DNA of 64,000 bases from the NCBI GenBank assembly GCA_002440085.1, contig DJRM01000046.1:12820-76819 (forward strand), given 5' to 3'. The position numbers were made by a program, and so were the translations under genes. Under the pieces are notes generated by a model, which saw only the letters and a list, made by a program, of their open reading frames with translations, was not told where the DNA came from and did no database searches. How positions within the stretch are numbered: position 1 is the stretch's first letter; each line of letters begins with the position of its first letter. Source of the DNA: Bacteroidales bacterium UBA6360. Lineage in GTDB: Bacteria > Bacteroidota > Bacteroidia > Bacteroidales > UBA932. Shown here in pieces: positions 23,089 through 32,276 of this stretch.

Positions 23089-24720
23089 ATGAGAACACAC
23101 GGAATCATACAGTCTATGGCCGCACTCCTGCTCTGCGCAGCCGCGTGCGGAAAGGCAGACGGGCTTACGGACACCGACAGCGGCACGGGAAACGTCGTGC
23201 TCAGCATCGGCAGCGCCCCGGAAGTCACGGTGACAAAGGCCGTGACTCGGACCGCGAAGGACGGCAACGTGATGAACGTTCTCAGCGTCTGGATTGTGAA
23301 CAGGGAAAGCGGAGAGATTCTCGTGCACGAGCATCTGCTGCCAAAGGGGCTCACAGCAGGAGGCGAAGAGGAAGCGGGCGGAAACAACTCAACTTCAGCC
23401 GCACTGGACTATATACGCTTCGCGGAAGACGGCAAATCCGCTGAAATGAAGTTCGTGGACATCCCGAGAGGTAACTGCACGCTCTATGCGGTCGCCAACT
23501 GCACATCGCTTGACGACGGGGAATATGTAGTCGGAGCCACGATTGACGACGCTTTCAGAAACTTGATCCTGAAAGAAACCGTCGAGTCCGGAAAGGCTCC
23601 CGCCTATGACAACGAAAACGGAATGCCATGCTCCGCAGTAGTGGACTTTTCCATCAGTGCCGGCGAGAACAAGGTCTCGGCACAGATGCTCCGCTGCGTG
23701 GGCAGACTCACGATTGCTGTTCGCAACAACATCGCGGAGAGCTCATTGTTTTTCAAGGAAGTCGGGCTGTCCGCACAGAACCCGACAAACGCATACGTAT
23801 TCGAGCATGACGGCGGTGAGATTCCGGCAAGTTCACGCGACGTCGCGTTTCCGGAACTCGCTGAAATGAAGCGAGTTGACGCAATGACCACCGACCCGGT
23901 CACAATCTACGACACCTATCTCTATGAGACAAGTCCGGAGTCATCCTCTCCTCAAAGTTTCACATTCTCCCTGTTCGGTGCGGTCTACAGGAAAACCGCT
24001 GTCACAGAAGACGTTAAGATAGGATACAGACAGGAATACAACTTCGCTGCCAACATTTCGTCCGGAGCAACCACAAGCGACATGTTCGTGCTGCGTTCGG
24101 CCGCATCCGGGAACTATTACATCGGAGACACGGACGGCCGCCTCGTCTACAGGTTCTTCTCCGGAGACACTGAACTTCGCCACCACAAGGACATAGAGAA
24201 CTACTTCTGGAGGTTCAGCGGCTCCACATACTCTACCATAACCAATGTCGGGACGGGCAGGCAGATCCGCCTCTCCGGCGAGACGGTGTCCATGGTCGAG
24301 GCCGGTCAGGGATCGACGTTCAGCATCAACTCCGGAGACACGGTTTCCGGCGGCACCGGAACAAGCAACGGTCTGCGGTTCAGAACCGGAGGCTACGACC
24401 TCACGATAGCGACCGAATACGGCATCTTGGGAACCACCGACAGGCCGAACAGCCTTGAAACGCACTGGATTCTCCGTAAGGTCACAGAAGGCGCGGCCGC
24501 AACCATCCCCTATTTCATCGGTGCCGAATACGAGATTCCGAAAGTCGACAGGACAATGACCTATATTGACGGATTCGGTATAGCGCGAGAGCTCAACCAT
24601 ATCGCCCGAAACGAACACGTCCGGCTCAACATCGGAATATTCTACAACCGCGAGTTCGCTCAATTTGACTTTGAAGTGGAAGAATGGCGGGAGAAGGAAA
24701 GCGAAACCACGTTTGACTGA
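23089..24720 (+). CDS. Large minor fimbrial lipoprotein with predicted beta-trefoil
   Basis: 543 residues. Lipobox CAAAC with Cys20. The N-terminal half (to about 320) resembles Mfa2/FimB or minor pilin domains: NVLSVWIVNRESGEIL, then RGNCTLYAVANCTSL, then MLRCVGRLTIAVRNN. Residues about 332-463 are different. Three segments of about 40 residues each end in an aromatic-hydrophobic motif (ENYFWRFSG, STFSINSG, THWILRKV), the pattern of a beta-trefoil/ricin-like domain. The pilin part resumes afterwards and ends at EEWREKESETTFD. It lies 6 bases behind the previous gene. A carbohydrate-binding role for the inserted domain is inference. Confidence 0.7.
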   Translation: MRTHGIIQSMAALLLCAAACGKADGLTDTDSGTGNVVLSIGSAPEVTVTKAVTRTAKDGNVMNVLSVWIVNRESGEILVHEHLLPKGLTAGGEEEAGGNNSTSAALDYIRFAEDGKSAEMKFVDIPRGNCTLYAVANCTSLDDGEYVVGATIDDAFRNLILKETVESGKAPAYDNENGMPCSAVVDFSISAGENKVSAQMLRCVGRLTIAVRNNIAESSLFFKEVGLSAQNPTNAYVFEHDGGEIPASSRDVAFPELAEMKRVDAMTTDPVTIYDTYLYETSPESSSPQSFTFSLFGAVYRKTAVTEDVKIGYRQEYNFAANISSGATTSDMFVLRSAASGNYYIGDTDGRLVYRFFSGDTELRHHKDIENYFWRFSGSTYSTITNVGTGRQIRLSGETVSMVEAGQGSTFSINSGDTVSGGTGTSNGLRFRTGGYDLTIATEYGILGTTDRPNSLETHWILRKVTEGAAATIPYFIGAEYEIPKVDRTMTYIDGFGIARELNHIARNEHVRLNIGIFYNREFAQFDFEVEEWREKESETTFD

Positions 24721-24788
24721 CACGGAACGATATGAATCGGCAGAAACTTGACACTCTGTTATTTTGATATACTAAGAAACCTTCAAAA

Positions 24789-27700
24789 ATGAGAAGATTT
24801 ATATTCAACATATTGATTTTTACGGCGTTCGCATTCGTCTCATGCGTCAAGGAAGATTTCTGCGAAGAGGGCGGGCTCACCGGAGGCGAAAGCTGGGTTC
24901 TGCTCGACTTCGGCGCGCAGGAGAGCAGGGAAATCGTGACCCGGGCGACCGTGAGCAAGAGGAACGAAAGCCAGATTTACAATTTCTACATCTTCGGATT
25001 CGACAGCAGGGGCTCGAAAATCACCGGTCTGTATTTCGACACGTCCAATCAGAAGACATCAAAGTCTGAAGTGGAGAATGCCACCGGGAACTGCTGGTAT
25101 GTCAGCAACGCTGCCTCGGACGACGGCACGACTTCCGGGACTGTACGTTTCAAGACCTCAAACGGAGAGGGACTCAAGTTCTACATGATCACGAACCTCG
25201 ATGCCGACATGGTGCGCATATCCTCCGACCTGCTCGCACACAACATCCACACAGAAAGCGACCTGCAAGGTTTCAACGTCTATCTGAACCAGAGAATCGT
25301 CAACAGGAACGGCTATTTTCAAATGACAGGAAAGCTTTCCGACGTGAAGGTCAACGGCAGCCTCAACAGCACTACACCAGAACTGACGAAAATCAACGGA
25401 ACGATGAGCCTTCGCAGAGTCGACGCGAAAATACGCTTCATTTTCAAGACAGGAAGTCGCCCGGACGAGAACGGGCAGGTCATCAAGTCATTCGAGGCAA
25501 AGCAGTGGAAAGTGGTGAACGTGCCGCGCACCGCCTATCTTTTGGGATATGGCCAGAGGGGAATCGCGACCTCGGCAGGAGCGGACTTCGTGTCCGTGGA
25601 TCCGGCCGTCGCGCCGTCCGAATATTCAGAATACGCAAAGGATTTCTTCGACACGGAATTCGTGAACTTCGAGGAATTCCCGAGCAGCACGCAATCGGAG
25701 TTCTCCTTCTATATGCTTGAAAACCGGCAGGTTCCAAAGAAGGCTCCGAAGTCTTGGCAGGACCGCAGCCGCAGCGTCAAGACGGCAGAGGGGAAAAACG
25801 GGGCCTGCGACGTGTCGTATGTGCTCAACGGCGTTCCGTATGAAAGGAGCATGAGGCTTTATGAATATGCGAACGACTTCTCGACCTATGTCGTGGTGAC
25901 AGGCCGCGTGGAGATGGATCTGGTGAATGACAAGGCCGGTCAGGTGCTCGGAGGAGACGTGCAGTACATCATCCACCTCGGCAACTGGAGCGCGGACATT
26001 GACAACAGCGAGGGAAACATGGGTGACGGGAAGGACAGTTATGCCGGATTTGACAACTTCAACACGGAGAGAAACACCTCCTACACCTACACAGTGACCG
26101 TCAACGGCGTGAACAGCATACGAGTCGAGGTGGAGAGCAGCCAGAGCGGAGACTCGTCAGACGTGGTGGAAAAACAGCCGGGAGCAAGCGGAGCCATCAC
26201 CATCGCGAAGGAGGACATCATACTCTGCGACAGCCACTACATATCCAAGACCATTAATTTCCGGCTGACGAACTTCTTCGAGGGAAAAACCTTTGACAAG
26301 GACCATTGCATAGTCGACCGGCTGACATGGAGCGCCAAGACCCCGTTCGGAGAAGGTGAGCCATACAAAAAGGACGGGATGGACATCCCTGACGGACTTG
26401 ATTATCAGTGGGTTCATTTCCGTCTCAACAAAAAGGACAGTGACGGAAACTTCAGTACACGACGCAGGAAGTTCTGCAACAGGACATTCGAGACAAAAGG
26501 CGTGCTCCAAAGCGCATCGGACAACAAGGAAGGAGACGGCAGCGATGGACTTGCAGGCTACCATAACGACGGAATAATGAACATCAGCCAGCTCGTGGAC
26601 TACATCGGCTCGCAGGTCGACAAGTACCTTGAGTCTCCTGATGCCAGCGAGTTCGACCACCGCGACTCCCCTTCGGAGGCAAAGCTCACATTCACAGTGT
26701 TCATCGACGAGTACTACTACGAAAAGAATCCTATAACCAATGAAATGAGTTCGGATTTGTGGAAGAGATTTGTCAACGCCGAAGACCGCAAGCTCCACAT
26801 TCTGTGCAGTTCCGACACAAGTCTTGACGGGGAATCGCGGAGCACCGGGTCTGTCATTACCATCCAGCAGCACGCCATCCAGAGCATCTACAACACGGAT
26901 CCGTCCTACACGGACCTCCAGACGGCATGGGGCACGGAAACAAAGGATGAGTTTGAAGGATTCAGCACGTATTGGAGTTCTACCGCAAGCCAAAGCCGCG
27001 GAAACACAGACAACAACAACGGGCTCTACAACACCTGCAAGGAATGGGGGCTGAGTTCCGGCAGCAGCACTACGTTCAACTCCGTGCAGAAATGGGAGAA
27101 CTATATGCAGTTTGAGGTGGATAACGACATGCCGCAGCTTTCGTCCGGCTACTCCTACCTCCGCTACTCCTGCATGAACCGCAACCGGGACAACAACGGA
27201 GACGGGGTCATCGACAGGGACGAGGTGCGCTGGTACATGGCATCGGTCAACCAGCTCATAGGCATAGTGGTCGGGAAGGGACTTCTGAGCAGCGCGACGC
27301 AGCTGTACAACAGGACTCCGGAGCAGCAGAAAAGTGACAAAGACGAAGACTGGCTCCAGCACGTCATATCCAGCACCTGCTTTGGAAGCGACAGCAACGA
27401 TCCGACTATGCTCTGGGCGGAGGAAGCCCTCTCTACAAGCCGGACAAATATCGACTGGCAGCATATCAAAAAAGCCTCGGTGCGCTGTGTCAGGAACCTC
27501 GGCTACGTTGACGGCAACGCAGACGAGACCTACAGCATAGACAAGATGCCGCAGGACTATATCCAGATGGAAAAGCTCTCAAACGGCAACTACCTCTTCA
27601 CGACGACCCACCTGAACAGTCAGGCTCTGCGCTACTACACCTCCCGTGAACTGACCTACGCGGACGAGCTCTCGGTGGAGAACCGTCTCTACAAGAAATT

Positions 27701-28052
27701 CGAGGTCTATAAAAGCAAGAGTTCGGTCTCCACGACAAGATTTTCCGGATATAACAAGAGCGTCACGGAAAGCGTGGCAAATGGCAACGGAAACCCCTAC
27801 TGTCCGGAAGGCTACAGGACTCCGAGCCAGGTGGAGCTGTGCATCATGAGATACTATATGGGGAACGACGGACCTGGCTCAGGTTCGGTTTCACGTACGA
27901 AATGGTCTTTCGGCCAGGAGGGCGACAAGAACAAGGGGACATCAGTGCTCGGCGCGACAAAAATCGGATTCATGCAGAACGGTGACAACATCACCGTAAC
28001 TGACGCCGACGTGACATCAGTACGCTGCGTCCGTGACATCCGTGTCAACTGA
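24789..28052 (+). CDS. DUF4906-type giant fimbrial tip protein, candidate adhesin
   Basis: 1087 residues, last gene of locus 1. Lipobox FAFVSC (Cys19) followed by VKED, an acidic-basic string like the lipoprotein export signal for the cell surface in Bacteroidota. IVTRATVSKRNES near residues 50-62 is a processing-like site with Arg. The N-terminal fimbrillin-like part ends near HLGNWSADIDNSEGN. The rest matches the large DUF4906 family. Residues 801-812 (DNNGDGVIDRDE) form a textbook EF-hand-type calcium loop (D-x-N-x-D-G-x-I-D-x-x-E), followed by VRWYMAS. Two RCVR motifs occur later, one at the very C-terminus. Size, position and domains suggest a calcium-stabilised tip adhesin; the ligand is unknown. 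Confidence 0.78.
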   Translation: MRRFIFNILIFTAFAFVSCVKEDFCEEGGLTGGESWVLLDFGAQESREIVTRATVSKRNESQIYNFYIFGFDSRGSKITGLYFDTSNQKTSKSEVENATGNCWYVSNAASDDGTTSGTVRFKTSNGEGLKFYMITNLDADMVRISSDLLAHNIHTESDLQGFNVYLNQRIVNRNGYFQMTGKLSDVKVNGSLNSTTPELTKINGTMSLRRVDAKIRFIFKTGSRPDENGQVIKSFEAKQWKVVNVPRTAYLLGYGQRGIATSAGADFVSVDPAVAPSEYSEYAKDFFDTEFVNFEEFPSSTQSEFSFYMLENRQVPKKAPKSWQDRSRSVKTAEGKNGACDVSYVLNGVPYERSMRLYEYANDFSTYVVVTGRVEMDLVNDKAGQVLGGDVQYIIHLGNWSADIDNSEGNMGDGKDSYAGFDNFNTERNTSYTYTVTVNGVNSIRVEVESSQSGDSSDVVEKQPGASGAITIAKEDIILCDSHYISKTINFRLTNFFEGKTFDKDHCIVDRLTWSAKTPFGEGEPYKKDGMDIPDGLDYQWVHFRLNKKDSDGNFSTRRRKFCNRTFETKGVLQSASDNKEGDGSDGLAGYHNDGIMNISQLVDYIGSQVDKYLESPDASEFDHRDSPSEAKLTFTVFIDEYYYEKNPITNEMSSDLWKRFVNAEDRKLHILCSSDTSLDGESRSTGSVITIQQHAIQSIYNTDPSYTDLQTAWGTETKDEFEGFSTYWSSTASQSRGNTDNNNGLYNTCKEWGLSSGSSTTFNSVQKWENYMQFEVDNDMPQLSSGYSYLRYSCMNRNRDNNGDGVIDRDEVRWYMASVNQLIGIVVGKGLLSSATQLYNRTPEQQKSDKDEDWLQHVISSTCFGSDSNDPTMLWAEEALSTSRTNIDWQHIKKASVRCVRNLGYVDGNADETYSIDKMPQDYIQMEKLSNGNYLFTTTHLNSQALRYYTSRELTYADELSVENRLYKKFEVYKSKSSVSTTRFSGYNKSVTESVANGNGNPYCPEGYRTPSQVELCIMRYYMGNDGPGSGSVSRTKWSFGQEGDKNKGTSVLGATKIGFMQNGDNITVTDADVTSVRCVRDIRVN

Positions 28053-28107
28053 ATAATTCTTAGTAAGATTTGTGAAGGATATAGACCAAAAAGACGAACA
28101 AATCCCG

Positions 28108-29277
28108 TCATTCGACCCGCATGGTTCGGGAAGGATCGATGCGGGAAATGAACATCGACGGAAGAAGGAGCAGAAGCATTATGACGGCAAAGGAAATCAC
28201 GTCAGCCATGAGAATCTGAAGCCAGTCTATATGAATCGGGACAAACGGGACAAAGTAGTTCTCGGGACTGAGTTTCAGAATATGAGTGTACTTCTGAACA
28301 AGACAGAGCCCTATGGCGAGAGCATTGCCGACTGCCATGCCCTTGCCGACAAGCGCGGCGGAGCTCCGGAGAAATATCGCCGCAATCCCCCTGTCCTTCA
28401 TTCCGAGAGCCTTCAGCAGCCCGATGGTCGGGATATGCTCGAACATGAGTATCAGCAGCCCTGAAATCATGTTGAATCCGGCCACTATCGTCATAAGCAC
28501 CAGCACCACAAGCACATTGAAGTCGATGAGATTCAACCAGTCGAACAGCTGCGGAAAACTCTGCACCACCGAGTTCACGATAACAGTCGGCTCATCCTCA
28601 GAAGAGTGCGAGAACACCTCCGCACCTATGTCAATTGCGGCCTGCCGTATGCCCTCTTCGCTGCGGGAACTTTCTTTCAGCGACACCTCAAGGGCAGAGA
28701 CCTCGCTCCCCTTCCAGCCGTTAATCCGGCGCATTGTCTGCAGGTCTGTATAGACAATCAGTTTGTCCTCGGAAGAGAGAATCCCGTCATAGAGCGATTC
28801 CACCCTGAACTTTCGAGCCACGACTTTCTCCCCGACAAAATAGGCCAGGATGTCATCCCCAACGTCAATTTTCAGGATAGACGCGAGCTGCGACGGCACA
28901 GAGACTGACAGCGCCAACGAATCGGCCTTCCGGTAATCTTCCACGCCCTTGAAAAGCACCCCGTGAATGAGTTCTCCCTCCTTGACGATTCCCGCACGGA
29001 GGATTGTTCCCCTGACGGATTTCACGCAGTCAAGTCCCTTGACAGCCGGAAGGAATGCCGGCTCGGAAGGAATCGGCTCGGACTCCCCCATATAGTTCTG
29101 ATTCAGAGGCGTGAGAGTCACGTCGCCGCAAAACTCGCTCAGCCCGTTCCGTATTTCATGTCTGAAACCGGACGACACAGCCACCGCCACAATCATCACA
29201 AGGAAACTGACGGCCACGCAAACCGAAGCCATCTTTCCACGAAACCTGATGCGGCGAGATATGAATCCACTGACCAT
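28108..29277 (-). CDS. FtsX-like ABC permease (LolC/LolE type)
   Basis: 389 residues from ATG 29277; three more codons are open but only with a TTG start. One N-terminal membrane helix (MASVCVAVSFLVMIVAVAVS) precedes a large periplasmic domain. Three helices follow in the C-terminal third: about FNVLVVLVLMTIVAGFNMISGLLILMF, then AAIFLRSSAALVGKGMAVGNALAIGLCL, and FVPIHIDWLQILMADVISFAVIMLLLLLPS. This MacB_PCD plus FtsX layout is that of lipoprotein-releasing permeases. No ATPase is adjacent. It converges with fimbrial locus 1 (55-base gap). The -7 box TAACTTTG ends only 6 bases from the ATG. Confidence 0.85.
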   Translation of the reverse strand: MVSGFISRRIRFRGKMASVCVAVSFLVMIVAVAVSSGFRHEIRNGLSEFCGDVTLTPLNQNYMGESEPIPSEPAFLPAVKGLDCVKSVRGTILRAGIVKEGELIHGVLFKGVEDYRKADSLALSVSVPSQLASILKIDVGDDILAYFVGEKVVARKFRVESLYDGILSSEDKLIVYTDLQTMRRINGWKGSEVSALEVSLKESSRSEEGIRQAAIDIGAEVFSHSSEDEPTVIVNSVVQSFPQLFDWLNLIDFNVLVVLVLMTIVAGFNMISGLLILMFEHIPTIGLLKALGMKDRGIAAIFLRSSAALVGKGMAVGNALAIGLCLVQKYTHILKLSPENYFVPFVPIHIDWLQILMADVISFAVIMLLLLLPSMFISRIDPSRTMRVE

Positions 29278-29283
29278 AGACGG

Positions 29284-29291
29284 CAAAGTTA
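29284..29291 (-). promoter_or_regulatory. Promoter -7 box of the FtsX-like gene, leaderless candidate
   Basis: Minus-strand TAACTTTG ends 6 bases before ATG 29277, so the transcript would start at or within a few bases of the start codon. Confidence 0.5.
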
Positions 29292-29336
29292 CGAAAAAAG
29301 AATGAAGCGCGTCCGGTTTTAGAAGCTGTTTCTACC

Positions 29337-30062
29337 CTATTGGGCGACAAAGCGGTAGGTGATTTCACCGACCTGGTTTGCCGGAGCGGTGGAAGAGGCG
29401 CTGAAACGAGAGGTCCTGGCAGCCCGGACTGCCGCCTTGCGCAGGCATTCATCGGGGCTTGAAACTGCCTCAACGACCTTCGCCACGACGACGATGCCGC
29501 TGTTGTTGACCCTTATCAGCACTGTCACATCCCCTCCGTTGTAGCATTTGTAGGCAGGCACCGGAAGCGTGCTGGCCTTGCGCCCGTCAAGCGTCCAGCT
29601 GAGCACCGACGGTCCTGAATACTGCCGGCTTTCCGCAGGGCTTTCCTCCCGCTGCCTTGTCCCGCTGATGTCCACGGTCTCGTCCCGAGCATCCTCCCTG
29701 CGCGAATCCAGCCCCTTAAGATCCCGCTGCAGACGCTCGTTTTCCCGGTAAAGCTCCTCGGCATCCGTGTTGCGGTCGTCCTTCAGAGGGGCGCTACGGT
29801 CAACGGTGACGTTGCGCACCGGCGTACCGGGCGAGACATCTGCACCTATGAGTTCGTCAAGCCTCCTGCTGATGCTTTCCTTGAAATCGGCTTCCTTTTC
29901 CTGCCTCTCGGCCTCCTCCTGTCTGGAAAAATCCATCAGAAAACTCGTGTCACCCTTCAACTGCGAGCCAATCTGCACTGCCAACAAAACAATAATCACC
30001 GTGAGATGAAATATCACGGTGATATACAACCCTGCCCTGTCTTCAGAATTAATCCGTCGCAT
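29337..30062 (-). CDS. TonB-type energy transducer
   Basis: 241 residues. A single N-terminal membrane helix (YITVIFHLTVIIVLLAVQIG, about residues 13-32) is followed by a charged, largely helical linker rich in Glu, Arg and Asp (about 45-140). The C-terminal domain has YNGGDVTVLIRVNNSGIVVVAKVVEAVSSPDECLRKAAVRAA, the layout of TonB_C. It would carry proton-motive force energy from ExbB/ExbD to outer-membrane receptors. The linker lacks the Pro-rich repeats of classic TonB. It lies 12 bases behind udk. An ExbB/ExbD set is nearby (33589-35894), but direct partnership is not proven. Confidence 0.75.
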   Translation of the reverse strand: MRRINSEDRAGLYITVIFHLTVIIVLLAVQIGSQLKGDTSFLMDFSRQEEAERQEKEADFKESISRRLDELIGADVSPGTPVRNVTVDRSAPLKDDRNTDAEELYRENERLQRDLKGLDSRREDARDETVDISGTRQREESPAESRQYSGPSVLSWTLDGRKASTLPVPAYKCYNGGDVTVLIRVNNSGIVVVAKVVEAVSSPDECLRKAAVRAARTSRFSASSTAPANQVGEITYRFVAQ

Positions 30063-30074
30063 GGCAGGAATCCT

Positions 30075-30692
30075 TTAATGGGCTGAATTGAGGGACTTCT
30101 CGATAGTAGCAGCAATCACGTCGATTGCCACCTTGTTGTGACCGCCCTGCGGGATAATCACGTCAGCGTACCTCTTGCTCGGCTCAATGAACTGCAGGAA
30201 CATTGGCTTCACGGTGCGTGAATAGCGCTGTATCACGGTCTCCACTGTCTTCCCGCGTTCGATGATGTCACGCGCCATCACGCGCATCAGCCTGTCGTCA
30301 TCGTCCGCATCGACAAAAATCTTGATGTCCATCTGGTTACGGAGCTCGGCGCAGCAGAAAATAAGGATGCCTTCCACGATTATGACCTCCGCCGGATTGA
30401 CAGTGATGGTCTCGGTCTTGCTGCGAGAGCAGGTGATGTAGGAATATACCGGCTGCTCGATGGACTTTCCGGCCTTCAGGTCCTTCAGATGCTGAATCAG
30501 CAGTTCGAAGTCGATTGAATCCGGATGGTCGAAGTTCACTTTCTGCCTTTCCTCCATCGGGAGATGACTGGAATCCTTGTAATAGGAGTCCTGCGGGATG
30601 ACGACAACCCTTTCCTTCAACTGGTCAGTAAGCGCCTTCACTACAGTTGTCTTTCCTGAACCGGATCCTCCGGCAATTCCGATTATCAGCAT
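30075..30692 (-). CDS. udk: Uridine kinase
   Basis: 205 residues, standard length. It phosphorylates uridine/cytidine in pyrimidine salvage. The P-loop GGSGSGKTT is at residues 8-16, followed by VIPQDSYYKD, the NFDHPDSIDF substrate-binding segment, VIIVEGIL (Walker B) and RLMRVMARDIIERG. Located between asnS and a TonB-like gene on the same strand (gaps 55 and 12 bases). Confidence 0.95.
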   Translation of the reverse strand: MLIIGIAGGSGSGKTTVVKALTDQLKERVVVIPQDSYYKDSSHLPMEERQKVNFDHPDSIDFELLIQHLKDLKAGKSIEQPVYSYITCSRSKTETITVNPAEVIIVEGILIFCCAELRNQMDIKIFVDADDDDRLMRVMARDIIERGKTVETVIQRYSRTVKPMFLQFIEPSKRYADVIIPQGGHNKVAIDVIAATIEKSLNSAH

Positions 30693-30747
30693 TATTCGTT
30701 CCCCTTATCTTTCAATTAATCTTTTCTATATTTCGGACTTGCGATGC

Positions 30748-32142
30748 CTAATATTCGGCGTTCTTCGGAGTTCTCGGGAATGGAATCACATCCCTGATAT
30801 TTGCCATGCCTGTCACGAAAAGGAGCAGTCTCTCGAAACCGAGCCCGAATCCGCTGTGAGGGGCGGAACCGAAACGGCGCGTATCAAGATACCATTCGAG
30901 CGACTCGCGGCTCATTCCGAGCTCGTCTATGCGCGCATTGAGTTTCTCAAGCGACGACTCCCTTTCCGACCCGCCGATGATTTCGCCAATCTTCGGGAAG
31001 AGCACATCCATTCCTCGAACGGTCTTCCCGTCCTCGTTCTGCTTCATATAGAACGCCTTGATGTCCTTCGGATAGTCTGTAAGGATGACCGGCCGGCCGA
31101 AATGTTTCTCGACGAGATACCTCTCGTGCTCCGACTGCAAATCCACGCCCCAATAGACAGGGAACTCGAACTTCTCACCGGACTCTTCAAGAATCTTTAT
31201 GCCATCAGTGTAGGTCAGACGCACGAAATCCGTCTTAACGACATTCTGCAGCCGCTCGATAAGTTCCTTGTCGTACATATCGTTCAGGAACTTCAGGTCG
31301 TCCATGCAATGGTCGAGGGCATAGCGGATGAGCGACTTGATGAAGTCCTCGGCCAAATCCATATTGTCGTTCACGTCATAGAACGCCATTTCCGGCTCAA
31401 TCATCCAAAACTCCGCAAGGTGGCGCGGCGTGTTGGAGTTCTCGGCGCGGAACGTCGGGCCGAAGGTGTAGATTTCCCCGAGAGCCATCGCTCCGAGCTC
31501 GCCCTCAAGCTGTCCGCTCACGGTGAGACTGGTATGGCGTCCGAAGAAGTCCTGGCTGTAGTCCACCTTTCCCTCCTTTGTGCGCGGAGGGTTCTCCATG
31601 TCGAGGGTCGTCACCTGGAACATCTGCCCCGCCCCCTCGCAGTCGGAGGCAGTGATGAGCGGAGTGTGGAGATAGACGAATCCCCTGCTGTTAAAGTAGT
31701 TATGAATGGCATATGCCATCGCGTGACGTATTCTCAGAACCGCTCCGAAAGTGTTGGTTCTCGGACGGAGATGCGCAATCTCGCGGAGGAACTCAAGTGA
31801 ATGCCCCTTCTTCTGGAGCGGGTAGGTCTCTGGATCCGCCTCGCCGTAAAGTTCAATCTCCTTCGCCTGAATCTCGACGGCCTGGCCGCTTCCAAGCGAA
31901 GCGACAAGCTCGCCTGTCACGCCAATGCACGCGCCTGTCGTAATCCTCTTGAGGAGATTCTCGTCAAAGGCCGCGAGGTCAACGACAATCTGGATATTAT
32001 TTATCGTCGAGCCGTCATTAAGAGCGATGAAGTTTATTTTCTTGTTTCCTCTCTTTGTCCTGACCCATCCCTTTGCCAGAACGGTTTTGCCCGGCTCGCC
32101 AGCGAGCAGGTCCCTGACTTTGGTTCTGATGATTTTTTCCAT
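30748..32142 (-). CDS. asnS: Asparaginyl-tRNA synthetase
   Basis: 464 residues. A class IIb synthetase charging tRNA-Asn. An N-terminal OB-fold anticodon-binding domain ([25 protein letters not shown]) is followed by class II motif 2 ([21 protein letters not shown] region) and motif 3 ([10 protein letters not shown]) near the C-terminus. The Asn form rather than Asp is supported by length and the [17 protein letters not shown] string. A promoter lies 50 bases upstream (32192-32223). Confidence 0.95.
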   Translation of the reverse strand: MEKIIRTKVRDLLAGEPGKTVLAKGWVRTKRGNKKINFIALNDGSTINNIQIVVDLAAFDENLLKRITTGACIGVTGELVASLGSGQAVEIQAKEIELYGEADPETYPLQKKGHSLEFLREIAHLRPRTNTFGAVLRIRHAMAYAIHNYFNSRGFVYLHTPLITASDCEGAGQMFQVTTLDMENPPRTKEGKVDYSQDFFGRHTSLTVSGQLEGELGAMALGEIYTFGPTFRAENSNTPRHLAEFWMIEPEMAFYDVNDNMDLAEDFIKSLIRYALDHCMDDLKFLNDMYDKELIERLQNVVKTDFVRLTYTDGIKILEESGEKFEFPVYWGVDLQSEHERYLVEKHFGRPVILTDYPKDIKAFYMKQNEDGKTVRGMDVLFPKIGEIIGGSERESSLEKLNARIDELGMSRESLEWYLDTRRFGSAPHSGFGLGFERLLLFVTGMANIRDVIPFPRTPKNAEY

Positions 32143-32191
32143 TTCAGTAAGTATTATGTCCGGCCATTTCGCGGTCCGGCTAAAAATCTTA

Positions 32192-32223
32192 CAAAGATAC
32201 TAAGCAGTCTCCTCTTTTTCAAA
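32192..32223 (-). promoter_or_regulatory. Promoter of asnS
   Basis: Minus strand: TTTG (32223-32220), 20-base spacer, TATCTTTG (32199-32192). Leader about 43 bases. Confidence 0.7.
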
Positions 32224-32276
32224 AAAAAGAGAGACTGTTTTGACTTTTTATCATCAGCCTCTCCCTTTGTCCCGCG

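Noticed and set aside
26157..27464. 435-codon open frame on minus, antisense to the DUF4906 gene
   Set aside because: Lies wholly inside a well-supported 1087-residue gene and shows no domain, signal peptide or promoter; the length comes from the composition of the opposite strand.
28053..28107. Terminator between fimbrial locus 1 and the FtsX-like gene
   Set aside because: Only a 7-bp repeat (GATTTGT/ACAAATC) with a long loop and no T run; the convergent gap has no clear stop signal.
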